Shown here: positions 7,489-15,983 of the stretch, piece after piece | Layout: every line of letters begins with the position of its first letter | How positions within the stretch are numbered: the stretch's first letter is position 1 | Assembly (NCBI RefSeq): GCF_019244115.1 | Contig: NZ_JAFATE010000581.1 | Coordinates: 1-40,508, forward strand | Length of the DNA stretch: 40,508 nucleotides | Direction: 5' to 3' | DNA from: Bradyrhizobium sp. | Lineage (GTDB): Bacteria; Pseudomonadota; Alphaproteobacteria; Rhizobiales; Xanthobacteraceae | Translations under genes and position numbers: made by a program | Notes under the pieces: generated by a model | Told to the model about the DNA's origin: nothing | Databases searched by the model: none | Seen by the model: the letters and a program-made list of their open reading frames with translations, nothing else

Positions 7489-10191
7489 ATGGTCTTTATT
7501 TCGATGCGCGCTATCGTCGCCGTCATCCTGCTTGTGAGCGCCACCCACGCCGCGATCTGGGGTCTTTTGCAGGACAAGCAGCAGGCCCCCGATTTCAACG
7601 GCACGCTCCCGAGCGTGTCCTACACGCCGTTCGAGCCCGGTCATGTCGTCGACAAGACGGTCGATCCCGACAAGATTCGCGCCGACCTGAAAAAACTCTC
7701 GACCATCACCCGGGCGATCCGCGGCTACTCCGCGATGGAAGGCAACGAGTTGGTGCCGCCGATTGCGGCCGAGTTCGGACTCAAGGTGACGGTGGGCGCC
7801 TGGATCGACAAGGATGAAGAGCGCAATCAGCGGGAGATCGACGCAGCCATCAACCTCGCCCGGCACAACAGCAATGTGACTGGCATCGTGGTCGGCAACG
7901 AAACGATTTTGACTGGCCTTCAACGACCCGACGAGCTGATTGACAAGATCAAGAAGGTCAAGAAATCCGTCAACGTTCCCGTGACGACGGGCGACGTGTG
8001 GAACACCTGGCGGGACAATCCCGAGCTCGCCTCCAATGTCGACTTCATCGCAGCTCACATCCTGCCCTACTGGGAGAACTACTCCGACAAGCAGGCCGTC
8101 GACCAGGCGATGTATCTGTACGGCCTGCTTCGCGAAAAATTTCCCGGCAAGCGCATCGTAATCGCCGAGTTCGGCTGGCCGAGTGCCGGCTACAACAAGC
8201 TCAACGCCAATCCCGGCCGGTTCGAGCAGGCCACCGTGCTGCGGAACTTCGTGACCCGGGCGGAAGCCATCGGCGCCGAATACAACATCGTTGAAGGCAT
8301 CGATCGGCCCTGGAAGACGTTTGAAGGCGGCGTCGGCCCGTATTGGGGCATCCTCAACAATGCCGGCAAAGCAAAGTTTTCGTGGGCCGGCCCGGTCGTC
8401 GACCCGAACTACTGGAAGCTTGCGACCATCGCGCTGCTGGTCGGCATATTACTGTCGCTACCGATCCTGCGGCTGTTCGAGCCGACCGTGATGCAGGCGC
8501 TGCTGCTGTCGGCCACGGCCAATGCCGTCGGGGCCTGGGCCGCCACGGTGTTCGCCTATTGGGACGGCCACTACTTCGTGTTTGGCTCGGCCTTTGCGCT
8601 GACGCTCGGCCTGATCCTCCTGGTTCCCCTGGTCCTCATCGCGATGGCACGGGTCGAAGAAATTGCCGCAGTCGCCTTCGGCCGTGCGCCGCGCCGCCTG
8701 CTGACCAAGGCCACGGCGGCGGCCAATGCGCCCTGCCCCAAAGTCTCGATCCACATCCCGGCCTATTTCGAACCGCCGGACATGCTGAAGCAGACGCTGG
8801 ACGCACTGGCGCGCCTCGACTACCCGAATTACGAATGCGTCGTCATCATCAACAACACGCCCGATCCGGCGTTCTGGCAGCCGATCCAGGATCACTGCCG
8901 CATGCTTGGCGAGCGCTTCAAGTTCATCAATGCCGAGAAGGTGAAGGGTTTTAAGGCCGGCGCGCTGAAAATCGCGATGGATCGCACGGCCGCCGATGCC
9001 GAGATCATCGGCATCATCGACGCCGACTATGTCGTCGACCCCGACTGGCTGAAGGATCTGGTGCCGGCATTCGCCGATCCGCGCGTCGGCCTGGTGCAGG
9101 CACCGCAGGACCATCGCGACGAGAACCGCTCGCTGATGCACTACATCATGAACGGCGAATATGCCGGGTTCTTCGATATCGGCATGGTCCAGCGCAACGA
9201 GGAGAATGCCATCATCGTGCACGGCACGATGTGCCTGATCCGGCGTGCGGCAATGGAGATGGCGGGCGGCTGGGCCGGCGACACCATCTGCGAGGACACC
9301 GATCTCGGCCTTGCCATCATCGAGCAGGGCTGGCTCACGCATTACACCAATCACCGCTACGGCAAGGGCCTGTTGCCCGACACCTATGAGGCGTTCAAGA
9401 AGCAGCGCCATCGCTGGGCCTATGGCGGCTTCCAGATCGTCAAGAAACACTGGCGGCGGTTCTTGCCCGGCGCGAGCCGGCTCACGCCCGATCAGAAGCG
9501 CGAGTTCTCGCTGGGCTGGCTGAACTGGCTTGGCGCCGAAAGTCTCGGCGTCGTGGTGGCCCTGCTCAATCTGGTCTGGGTTCCCATCGTCGCCTTTGCC
9601 GGCATCGCCATCCCCGACAAGATCCTGACACTGCCGATCATCGCGGCGTTTCTGGTCTCACTCGGGCATTTTCTGATCATGTACCGGCTGCGGGTGCCGG
9701 TGAAGACCGGCCAGATGCTGGGGGCGATGATCGCGGCGATGTCGGTGCAGTGGACGGTGTCGCGCGCCGTCGCCCAAGGCCTGATCACCGAACATCTCCC
9801 CTTCGCGCGCACCTCCAAGGGCGGCCTGTCCCGGATGTCGATCGAGTTCCAGGCCTTCTGGGAGGCCGTCATCGGCGTGCTGCTGCTGGTCGGGGCGGGC
9901 GTGCTGGTTGCGACCAACGCGACGGTGCAGGTTCGGGAAGTCTATATTTTTGCGGGCGTGCTGGTGCTCGAAAGCCTGCCCTTCCTGGCGGCGGTCGCGA
10001 TCGCGATCCTGGAGAGCTCGCGGATCAACGCCTTCGAGTTCTGGAAGAACAGCGCCGTGCGCACCGCCGAACTGATCGGCTTGCGGCCGGTGAGCCTGCC
10101 CGGCATGACCGCCCCCTCGCAGCTCAGCATACCAGGGGTGACGGCGCCGCCCCAGCCGGTGGCGAGCGAGGTCCATCGCGAACCGAGCTGA
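7489..10191 (+). CDS. ndvB: Cyclic beta-(1,3),(1,6)-glucan synthase: GH17-like domain fused to GT2 glycosyltransferase
   Basis: A 900-residue inner-membrane enzyme expected to polymerise UDP-glucose into beta-1,3-glucan. After an N-terminal anchor (about 7-25) comes a GH17-like domain (about 40-310) with the putative acid/base in VGNET (Glu138) and nucleophile in AEFGWPS (Glu227). Four or so helices follow, then a cytoplasmic GT2 domain from about residue 415: first acidic pair in IIDADY (Asp511, Asp513), EDTD (602-605) and QRHRW (639-643), the full D,D,D,QxxRW set of processive synthases. More helices and a Pro-rich tail end the protein. The size matches B. japonicum NdvB of about 102 kDa. 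ATG 7489 was chosen over ATG 7504 and TTG 7417. Confidence 0.9.
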   Translation: MVFISMRAIVAVILLVSATHAAIWGLLQDKQQAPDFNGTLPSVSYTPFEPGHVVDKTVDPDKIRADLKKLSTITRAIRGYSAMEGNELVPPIAAEFGLKVTVGAWIDKDEERNQREIDAAINLARHNSNVTGIVVGNETILTGLQRPDELIDKIKKVKKSVNVPVTTGDVWNTWRDNPELASNVDFIAAHILPYWENYSDKQAVDQAMYLYGLLREKFPGKRIVIAEFGWPSAGYNKLNANPGRFEQATVLRNFVTRAEAIGAEYNIVEGIDRPWKTFEGGVGPYWGILNNAGKAKFSWAGPVVDPNYWKLATIALLVGILLSLPILRLFEPTVMQALLLSATANAVGAWAATVFAYWDGHYFVFGSAFALTLGLILLVPLVLIAMARVEEIAAVAFGRAPRRLLTKATAAANAPCPKVSIHIPAYFEPPDMLKQTLDALARLDYPNYECVVIINNTPDPAFWQPIQDHCRMLGERFKFINAEKVKGFKAGALKIAMDRTAADAEIIGIIDADYVVDPDWLKDLVPAFADPRVGLVQAPQDHRDENRSLMHYIMNGEYAGFFDIGMVQRNEENAIIVHGTMCLIRRAAMEMAGGWAGDTICEDTDLGLAIIEQGWLTHYTNHRYGKGLLPDTYEAFKKQRHRWAYGGFQIVKKHWRRFLPGASRLTPDQKREFSLGWLNWLGAESLGVVVALLNLVWVPIVAFAGIAIPDKILTLPIIAAFLVSLGHFLIMYRLRVPVKTGQMLGAMIAAMSVQWTVSRAVAQGLITEHLPFARTSKGGLSRMSIEFQAFWEAVIGVLLLVGAGVLVATNATVQVREVYIFAGVLVLESLPFLAAVAIAILESSRINAFEFWKNSAVRTAELIGLRPVSLPGMTAPSQLSIPGVTAPPQPVASEVHREPS

Positions 10192-10374
10192 CGAGGGCGC
10201 GGTCGCGAATGGCCCCAGCCCGCCAATAGCCGGCCAATGGGCCATTTTGAGCGGAATTGTGGGGGGCGCCCAAAACTGCGCCGCCTCACCTATTGACCGG
10301 AAAAGGCCGGCCCCCTACACAGCGCGGGCCGGAGACCGCGAGGTCCGAAAAGGCCCCCTGTCTGTCGTTCAAGG

Positions 10375-10450
10375 GAGCGCGTAGCTCAGCCGGTAGAGCA
10401 CATGACTTTTAATCATGGGGTCGAGGGTTCGAGCCCCTCCGCGCTCACCA
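10375..10450 (+). tRNA. tRNA-Lys (anticodon UUU)
   Basis: A complete 76-base cloverleaf can be folded by eye. The acceptor stem GAGCGCG (10375-10381) pairs with CGCGCTC (10440-10446), with discriminator A and an encoded CCA. The anticodon stem CATGA (10401-10405) pairs with TCATG (10413-10417) and closes a seven-base loop holding TTT at 10408-10410, which reads Lys AAA/AAG. The T-arm contains GGTTCGAGCC. No integrase or duplicated 3' end is visible nearby, so I see no island attached to it in this window. Confidence 0.98.
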
Positions 10451-10622
10451 CATCCCAACCAATGCTCAATCCGAGAAGGCGAAGTGTCAGCCTTCAAGAT
10501 CAACGTGAAATCGCAATCACCCGAGATGCCTCGCTGGCGTTGTGATCGGAGCGCGCCTCCACTACTCTCGACTGCACCGCGTGATCCGTGCAGGTGCCGG
10601 GTCGATGCAAGGGAGCAGGAGG

Positions 10623-11027
10623 ATGTCGATCAGCGAAGCCTATGTTCGAGACCTGTTCAAACACCTCGAAGACGGCGATGGAGCCGCATTCTTCGACCGC
10701 GTCGACGACAACGTCGATTGGACCGTCGAAGGCTCCCACCCGCTGGCCGGCCATTATCGTTCCAAAGCGGATTTCATTGCAGGCACGTTCGCCAAGCTCG
10801 CCAAGGTGCTGCCACGGGGCGCGCAGCTCGTGGTGCAGAACCTCCTGGTCAAGGACGACTGGGCGGTGGTCGAGCTGCGTTCGCTCGCGACCGCGAGGAA
10901 CGGATTTCGCTTCGACAATCACTATTGCTGGCTCGTGCACTTCAACGGCGAGTTCATTGACCGCGTCCGCGCCTATCTGGACTCGGCCATGGTGGTACGG
11001 CTGTTTGCCGAGAATCCGATCGACTGA
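10623..11027 (+). CDS. NTF2-like (SnoaL-type) small protein
   Basis: A 134-residue cytoplasmic protein with the alpha-plus-beta cone pattern of the NTF2/SnoaL superfamily: an N-terminal helix (YVRDLFKHLEDGDGAAFFDRV), the typical VDWTVEGSHPLAGHYRSK strand-turn, and late strands with WAVVELRS and HYCWLVHFNGEFIDRVRAYLD. Members bind or turn over small molecules, or serve as accessory domains; the substrate cannot be told here. The start ATG 10623 is preceded by AAGGGAGCAGGAGG. An in-frame upstream start at 10542 would add 27 residues with no domain character. It stands alone after the tRNA-Lys gene. Confidence 0.8.
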   Translation: MSISEAYVRDLFKHLEDGDGAAFFDRVDDNVDWTVEGSHPLAGHYRSKADFIAGTFAKLAKVLPRGAQLVVQNLLVKDDWAVVELRSLATARNGFRFDNHYCWLVHFNGEFIDRVRAYLDSAMVVRLFAENPID

Positions 11028-11071
11028 TGCCGATCACGCTTGGGATGGCGCAGTGGCCGGACGACAGCGCC

Positions 11072-11332
11072 TCAGGCGGTTCCGGCCTTCGTCAGATGCT
11101 CCAGCATGCTGTTACACGCCGTCTCGGCATCGGCGAATTTATCGAAGGGCGAGCCGGCGATCCTGATCGCGCTCCTGTTCTGATAGAGCGGACGCCATGA
11201 CGCGATGAAGCCGGGGCGCCCGTGCAGACCCGGACCGGCGCGGCTCGCATGGCTGATCACGAAGGAAAAGCCGTCGCTGCTGGCGCTCCAGATCTCCATC
11301 TCTTCCAGGGCGTGGTGAAATTGCAGAGGCAT
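11072..11332 (-). CDS. Conserved-looking hypothetical protein, 86 residues
   Basis: I do not recognise this family. The protein begins MPLQFHHALEEMEIWSASSD and has a mixed composition with plausible strands (FSFVISH, AIRIAGSPF) and a C-terminal helix (FADAETACNSMLEHL). The sequence looks like a small globular alpha/beta protein and its codon use has the GC3 bias of true genes in the window. It is convergent with the NTF2-like gene, 44 bases away, and no operon partner is seen. No signal peptide or membrane helix is present. Confidence 0.6.
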   Translation of the reverse strand: MPLQFHHALEEMEIWSASSDGFSFVISHASRAGPGLHGRPGFIASWRPLYQNRSAIRIAGSPFDKFADAETACNSMLEHLTKAGTA

Positions 11333-11615
11333 CCGGCAATCCTATACTGTTCGAGACGTGTGCGCTTGCCCTCGCTGCGATAATGTTACGCAAATAGCTT
11401 AAAACGCAGCATCTGTCGCTAACTTGCGCAAATATGCAGCGCTCCTTGTCCCATCTTGAGCGATGGAGTCCGCCTCCGATGCGATCGCGGCCGTAGCGTC
11501 GGAGATGGTAAACGCCAGCTCGCCGAAATCGCTCGAATGCCGGGTTCGACCTTGAGCCTTGCTTACGCGTTGCCTGCGCTACTGGCGGCTGAAAAATCTA
11601 GTCTGCGAGCATCCC

Positions 11616-12029
11616 ATGAGCACCATCTCGGCGATTGCGCTGTCCGGCATGAACGCGGCGGTCCGGCGCCTCGAAGTCTCCGCCAGTAATGTGGCGAATG
11701 CCGAGAGCACCGGCGCGCTGCCTTCGGCCAACGGCACGGTGCCGGCTGACGTGCCGCAGGCCTATGCGCCGCTCCGGCTCATCGCGGCCGAGAGCCCTGG
11801 CGGCCCTGGCGTTCAGACCAGCGTCTCGACTGTCGCGCCGCCCACTGTCGCGATCTCCGATCCGCAGGCTCCCTTCGCCAATCCGGATGGCGAGGTCGCC
11901 GCGCCCAATGTCGATATCTCCCGGGAGATGATCGAGCAGGTGATCGCGAGCTACAGTTTTGCCGCGAACGCCGCCGTCATGAAGGCCGACGACGGCATGG
12001 CCAAGACGCTGATCGACACAATGGCGTGA
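11616..12029 (+). CDS. Orphan flagellar rod (FlgC-like) protein
   Basis: A 137-residue protein with both ends of the flagellar basal-body rod family. The N-terminal helix ends in ASNVANAEST, the classic rod signature. The C-terminal part reads VDISREMIEQVIASYSFAANAAVMKADDGMAKTLID, the self-assembly helix of FlgC-type proteins. The size matches FlgC (about 135-140). The middle is shorter in motif content and rich in Pro, Ala and Val. No other flagellar gene is present on either side, so this is likely a solitary paralogue rather than part of a flgBC-fliE operon. I chose ATG 11616 since upstream in-frame sequence lacks the family pattern; the Shine-Dalgarno is weak. Confidence 0.78.
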   Translation: MSTISAIALSGMNAAVRRLEVSASNVANAESTGALPSANGTVPADVPQAYAPLRLIAAESPGGPGVQTSVSTVAPPTVAISDPQAPFANPDGEVAAPNVDISREMIEQVIASYSFAANAAVMKADDGMAKTLIDTMA

Positions 12030-12118
12030 ATCGGCAGGCGACCGTTCGGCATGGTCTCAGGCGCGGGTGGCATCGGCGCGAACAAGGCCATGGCGCGCCG
12101 GCGGATCAAAGCCGATCC

Positions 12119-12295
12119 TCAATCCTCCCAGATGATCTCGCCGCATTTGCATTGAAACAGCCGCACCGTCCGCCCCTTGCTTGTGTCGAGGATGGAGACG
12201 ACGAGACCCGGTGCGGACGCACATGATGGACAGAAAATGATGCCCTCTTTCTGGACTCTGCGATCTGAATGGCGTTCGGAATCGGCGCGATCCAT
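12119..12295 (-). CDS. 58-residue zinc-ribbon protein
   Basis: A short gene found by reading the minus strand. It encodes 58 residues starting MDRADSERHS. Two Cys pairs, FCPSC (Cys22, Cys25) and CKCG (Cys49, Cys51), bracket a strand-rich core GLVVSILDTSKG and RTVRLFQ; the protein ends GEIIWED. A CxxC followed by CxC is a plausible zinc-binding knuckle pair. I recall close look-alikes as very common small proteins in Bradyrhizobium genomes, of unknown role. The start has only a weak GGGG stretch upstream. It overlaps longer open frames in other phases that show no domain pattern. Confidence 0.72.
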   Translation of the reverse strand: MDRADSERHSDRRVQKEGIIFCPSCASAPGLVVSILDTSKGRTVRLFQCKCGEIIWED

Positions 12296-12665
12296 CGGTC
12301 ACCCCACACACTCACCCTAACGTCTAAGTTACAAAGTGGACACTTGTTCCCCCAATTACCTAAGTTAAGGCCGATCGTGATCCGGAGCGGCATCCTCAGT
12401 AAATCCGCGAGAAGATCAACTGCACGGTTGATCTGGAGGTGACTGCGATTGCATGAAGCCGAATGGGGATCTTGAAAGAATGGGAGCCCGGCTGATTCGC
12501 TGTCGGTTCGTGCAGGCGATTTGCGAATCAGGTCACCTGGCCGGCGCATTCATTGACGGATCTCTGCCGGAGGGCACGAGCAAAGATTCCCGCGTGGCCT
12601 ATGTCCGGTTCGCTTTAGAGGAGTCGGGGACCATTTTGACACGAATGTCAGGAACGCCGCGCCGG
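12296..12665. other. Intergenic stretch, no gene seen
   Basis: About 370 bases between the zinc-ribbon gene and the GrlR-like gene. Long open frames cross it on both strands, but none shows a domain, a plausible start with Shine-Dalgarno, or typical codon use. Part must hold the promoter of the zinc-ribbon gene, since that gene starts at 12295 and reads leftward. Confidence 0.4.
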
Positions 12666-13079
12666 TCAGCGCGCTCGAAGGCGCTGCGGGGGTCTCGGCA
12701 GTTTAGTTTTTGCGTGTCTCTTCGCCCTCGGCGACGCCGCAGGCGGCGGCAGCTCTTCGCTGAGAATCAGTGTCGCCTCGAACGCCATTCCCGGCGCAGC
12801 GTCGGTCGTTCCCGAGCAACTGGCGATCTTGCCGTTGGACGTGCCCGCGAGCTTCAGTTCCATCTCGTCGATGCCGGGTCCGAAGACCGTGGCATGACCT
12901 GCCGAGTGCCGCCTGGTCGTGACCGTTGCGGTCCATCTGTCGCCGTCGACTTCGTAACACCCGCTATAGCTGATGATGCTGTCGCCGCCCCAGAGCCTGC
13001 CATTGGCGAAGTGGACGATGCCGGCGCCCTCGCGGAGCGACGTCTTGAAACACGCGGCATATGTCCCATCCCTGAGCAT
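12666..13079 (-). CDS. GrlR-like small regulatory-fold protein
   Basis: A 137-residue protein whose first 105 residues match the pattern of the GrlR-type beta-barrel family: LRDGTYAACFKT, GAGIVHFANGRLWGGDSIISYSG, and YEVDGDRWTATV in strand-turn order. In enterobacteria GrlR represses the type III secretion activator GrlA. In rhizobia many stand-alone copies exist and their role is unknown. The last 30 residues are basic and Pro/Ala-rich (ending RPPQRLRAR), probably disordered. The start at 13079 gives the family's normal N-terminus; the open frame continues upstream without family similarity. No type III secretion gene is nearby, so a virulence-regulator role should not be assumed. Confidence 0.7.
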   Translation of the reverse strand: MLRDGTYAACFKTSLREGAGIVHFANGRLWGGDSIISYSGCYEVDGDRWTATVTTRRHSAGHATVFGPGIDEMELKLAGTSNGKIASCSGTTDAAPGMAFEATLILSEELPPPAASPRAKRHAKTKLPRPPQRLRAR

Positions 13080-13218
13080 GGAAAATTGTAGACGCGGTAA
13101 GGCTAAGACTCGGTAAAAAACGGAACGGCCCGTGATGCTACGGCACGGCTGCGTATGAAACGAGCGGCGCTGCCGACAAGCTGATTCGTGCGCCGGCTGA
13201 TCACACGCGATAGGCCGC

Positions 13219-14052
13219 TCAGGCCGGATGGGCGGCGATCGCCCGTTCGACCGCGCGCACGACGAGTTCCTCGATTCCCGCCATGCTGCCGACCACACCG
13301 GCATAGGCAACGGCGCTTCGCGCAAGTTCCGCGATCAGTCTTGGCGCATCGCGCGCGCCGTGCAGTCCCTCGCCGGAGAACAGCCCGACCACGACGATCG
13401 GCCCTACAACGCCGTTCGCAGCTTCAGGAAGAAAGGGATGCTCCTCGAGCAGTGCGATCCGCACATCCCCGAAGGTGCTCCGGCTTTGGATCCCATGCGC
13501 GACCCATTCGGCGGCCTCGCGCGAGGCCGCATTTCGGCGGGAGCCGTGGGCCAGCAGGATGATCGTGCTGGCGTCGGGCGCAAAGCCATGATCGCGGCAG
13601 GCCTCGCCTGCCCTGGCCATGACGAAGTCCGGCATGCCCTGATCGAGGCCGAGCGGCGTCAGCAGTGCGAGCTCACGGTTTTGCCTGTTGCCCTCGTCGA
13701 GCAATTGCACCAGCCGATCCCGCGAAAAATACCCGCTCGAGGCGAACAGAGGATAGACGATGATCCGCCGAGATGTCAGGGCGCGAAGCGCCTCGGCGAT
13801 CGAAGGGGTTCCGCTGATGAAGCCGACGCCGACCTCGGCCGCGAGTCCGCGATCGGACAGCGCCCGCGCGACCCGCCGCGCGTTCTCGTTCTCCGCGCCC
13901 GGCGTCCGCTCGCCATGGGCCGCAACCAATACCGCCACCTGCGCCGGTCGCTTGCGCGCGTTCAATGCCTGGTCCCGCCAATGAAGATCCGATGCGGCCC
14001 ATGGTAGACGGTGCGCAGCCGCGGCGCCAGCAGTCCGCTCCAGCCATCTCAC
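13219..14052 (-). CDS. CbiX/SirB-type chelatase-like protein, two half-domains
   Basis: A 277-residue protein with two repeats of the sirohydrochlorin chelatase half-domain. The first is marked by VLVAAHGERTPGAEN and GFISGTPSIAEAL, the second by IILLAHGSRRNAASREAAEW and a LLEEHPFLPEA strand. Each AHG histidine corresponds to the metal-binding His of CbiX/SirB, which insert Co or Fe into sirohydrochlorin. Whether this protein is a real chelatase is unknown, as no cobalamin gene surrounds it. The most likely start is GTG at 14052, which overlaps the stop of the truncated GH3 gene in an ATGTGA arrangement and suggests former translational coupling. The first 45 residues lack family similarity, so a later start is possible. 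Confidence 0.72.
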   Translation of the reverse strand: MRWLERTAGAAAAHRLPWAASDLHWRDQALNARKRPAQVAVLVAAHGERTPGAENENARRVARALSDRGLAAEVGVGFISGTPSIAEALRALTSRRIIVYPLFASSGYFSRDRLVQLLDEGNRQNRELALLTPLGLDQGMPDFVMARAGEACRDHGFAPDASTIILLAHGSRRNAASREAAEWVAHGIQSRSTFGDVRIALLEEHPFLPEAANGVVGPIVVVGLFSGEGLHGARDAPRLIAELARSAVAYAGVVGSMAGIEELVVRAVERAIAAHPA

Positions 14053-14399
14053 ATCGAAGCTGCAGGCACCTCGCCGGCCGCCAGCATCAGCCACTCTTCG
14101 CTCGCCCTGAGCATCTTGAGATCGAGCCTCCCGCGGCGATAAGCGTCCAGCGCACAGTCGAAGACGCGATAGAACTGCGCGCGGTCATAGGCGACCAGCA
14201 ACAGATCGGCGCCGGCATTCAGGGCCTCGACGACCGCGGCGCAGACATTCCCGCCATAGATCGCGCCCATCACCAGATCGTCGGTAATGACCACGCCCTG
14301 AAAACTCCATTTGCCGCGGATGAGGCCATCGCTCGCCAGAAGGACGCCGTTTCCAGATCCGCGCAATGCGACCAGATAGGGCGCGATCCAGCCGTCGGA
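14049..14399 (-). pseudogene. C-terminal remnant of a GH3 beta-N-acetylhexosaminidase
   Basis: The frame contains FQGVVITDDLVMGAIYGG, EALNAGADLLLVAYD and LRASEEWLML, which match the C-terminal side of glycoside hydrolase family 3 (NagZ-like) barrels, including the ITDDL motif holding the catalytic Asp region. The N-terminal two thirds, about 230 residues or more, are missing. Similarity stops near 14400, exactly where histidine kinase sequence starts on the other strand. The open frame runs on to 14462 only as antisense of that kinase. I call it a truncated gene; its tail still overlaps the CbiX-like start. Confidence 0.72.
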
Positions 14400-14717
14400 A
14401 TGTCCGCGGAGAAGACCCTGATCGTGTTCTCGAAGCTCGCCGACAACGCGCTCCACCATCATGCGAAGACGTTGCGGCTGTCGGTCGTCCGCGAGAACGC
14501 GGGCGTGCTCATCGAGGTCAGCAACGATGGCGACCCGATCTCCGAGCAGAACCGGGACCGGATCTTCGATGCGTTCTTCACCACCCGCCGCGACAGCGGA
14601 GGCACCGGCATGGGCCTTGCGATCGCGCGCTCCGTCATGACGAGCCGCGGCGGCTTCATCGCGCTGCGGCCCGCTATGGATCGAGTTACCTTCGAACTCG
14701 GATTACCACCCGGCTGA
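14400..14717 (+). pseudogene. C-terminal remnant of a sensor histidine kinase (ATPase domain)
   Basis: The frame reads as the catalytic ATP-binding end of a HisKA/HATPase_c sensor: N box in LADNALHHHAKT, G1 in VSNDGDPI, F box in RIFDAFFTTRR, G2 in GGTGMGLAIARSV, ending FELGLPPG. The sensor, dimerisation and phospho-acceptor His parts are absent. An ATG at 14400 could start a 105-residue ATPase fragment, but no Shine-Dalgarno is seen and the sequence immediately upstream belongs to the opposite-strand GH3 remnant. I infer a gene broken by the same rearrangement. Confidence 0.72.
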
Positions 14718-14807
14718 TGTCGCTCTCGGGCGGCCTCGTCGGCCTTGCTCGGAAAAGTCGCGAATCACGGGCCATCCGGCTACACTGGCGAGCTTCGGGA
14801 GAGCGAG

Positions 14808-15101
14808 ATGGTTGCTGACAGTGACAGCAGAATCGCCTGGCATCGCGCGCAGGTCAGACGGCACCGCGAAACCTTGCGGCGCATCGAGACCGCCAAGTTT
14901 ACCGTCAGCGAAAACTCGGATTCGCGCGCGGTCGCGCAAGCACAAAAGACCGTTGCCGAATTGAAGGACAAGATCAGGCAATCCGAACAGGTCATCGCCG
15001 TTCACGACCGCCAGGCCCGACGTCCACTCGCGACCGACCTGCGAAGCCTCTCCAACATCCATTGGAGCGACTGGAATTCACAGGGCACAGGACCGCGCTG
15101 A
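14808..15101 (+). CDS. Small coiled-coil hypothetical protein
   Basis: A 97-residue, highly charged, mostly helical protein (WHRAQVRRHRETLRRIETAK, then KTVAELKDKIRQSEQVIAVHDRQ). The heptad-like spacing suggests a helical hairpin or coiled coil; the C-terminus with two Trp (NIHWSDWNSQ) is less ordered. I do not recognise the family. ATG 14808 has a good Shine-Dalgarno, GGGAGAG, seven bases upstream; the 21 extra residues of an earlier in-frame start belong to the rearranged region. No membrane segment or signal peptide. It is convergent with the next gene. Confidence 0.68.
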   Translation: MVADSDSRIAWHRAQVRRHRETLRRIETAKFTVSENSDSRAVAQAQKTVAELKDKIRQSEQVIAVHDRQARRPLATDLRSLSNIHWSDWNSQGTGPR

Positions 15102-15115
15102 CTTGCGCCGGCGCT

Positions 15116-15634
15116 CTATTTGAGCGCGTTCAGAGCGCGCGTAATGGCCGAGACGGATTGCGGCTGAGACGGCGGAGCAGATCGCGGTGGCGCACCGGAC
15201 TGTGGCGGTGGGGCGATCTGACGTTTCTTGTCCACGGGAGCTACGGCGGCAAGCGTCCGCTTCGGACGAACACGTGGCGCTGCGCGCACGACTGTCGCGG
15301 TCGTATCCTGGACAGGCGATGCGGCCACGGCCATTTGGGGCTGCACCGGTGCCACCGGCGCGCTCGCTGCGGTCTGCTCCGGCTGTTGTGCGGCCGCTTT
15401 CTCGGGAACTTGATCCTTGGCGGACGGATCGGCGGATGGCGCCGGAACATTCACCGAGACCGGACCGCGCTGCATCTCGATGATCGCCCGGCAATCCCAG
15501 GGAAAGACCACCTCCCCGCTCGCCGTCAGGCCGATGGGCATGCAGCTGCCCTGGCTTTTCGCACTTGGCTCTTCGGCACGCGCATCAGACAGCGACATTG
15601 CCGAGAGCACTACAACCAAAGCCGCCAACTTCAT
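15116..15634 (-). CDS. Exported Pro/Ala-rich protein, unknown function
   Basis: A 172-residue protein with a signal peptide (MKLAALVVVLSAMSLSDARA, cleavage near residue 20), a short Cys-containing head (CMPIGLTASGEVVFPWDCRAI, two Cys that could form a disulfide), then about 100 residues of Pro/Ala/Gln/Val-rich linker, and a C-terminal SAITRALNALK helix. The head is the only likely folded part. I do not recognise a named family, although similar heads occur in rhizobial exported hypotheticals. ATG 15634 gives the clean signal peptide; a TTG four codons upstream is the alternative. No obvious operon partner. Confidence 0.65.
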   Translation of the reverse strand: MKLAALVVVLSAMSLSDARAEEPSAKSQGSCMPIGLTASGEVVFPWDCRAIIEMQRGPVSVNVPAPSADPSAKDQVPEKAAAQQPEQTAASAPVAPVQPQMAVAASPVQDTTATVVRAAPRVRPKRTLAAVAPVDKKRQIAPPPQSGAPPRSAPPSQPQSVSAITRALNALK

Positions 15635-15983
15635 CGCGATTAACAACAGCTACACGGTACCAATCGACCGTTGATCGACAACAAATCCCGACCATTCAAT
15701 TATGTCAGCGCCAAGGCTTTCATCGGCAAAACGAAAACTCTGATCAGATTTGGCGCGGCGCAGTGCTCGTCTCACGCGAGACCGAACGCGGCGATCGAAA
15801 AGCGCGAGCTGGAACGACGCGCCGCAACGATGCGACGATCGTGTCAGCGACTGGCGTCGAAAGGACTGTTGTGCGGACTTGCGTGCGTGCATCCAGACGT
15901 GCGCATCTTCGATCCGCACGGCGAATGCGGATCGAAGCGGAGCTGAATGCTTCCACTCCGATGGTGTGGACGGATCGGCCAGA
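15635..15983. other. Intergenic stretch, no convincing gene
   Basis: About 350 bases between two genes read leftward. Frames on both strands stay open for 60-90 codons but show Arg/Ser-rich compositions typical of non-coding high-GC sequence, no domain motif and no good ribosome site. The part next to 15635 should hold the promoter of the exported protein gene. Confidence 0.4.

Noticed and set aside
10375..10450. tRNA-Lys as an attachment site of a genomic island
   Set aside because: No integrase gene follows and no second copy of the tRNA 3' end was seen in the window.
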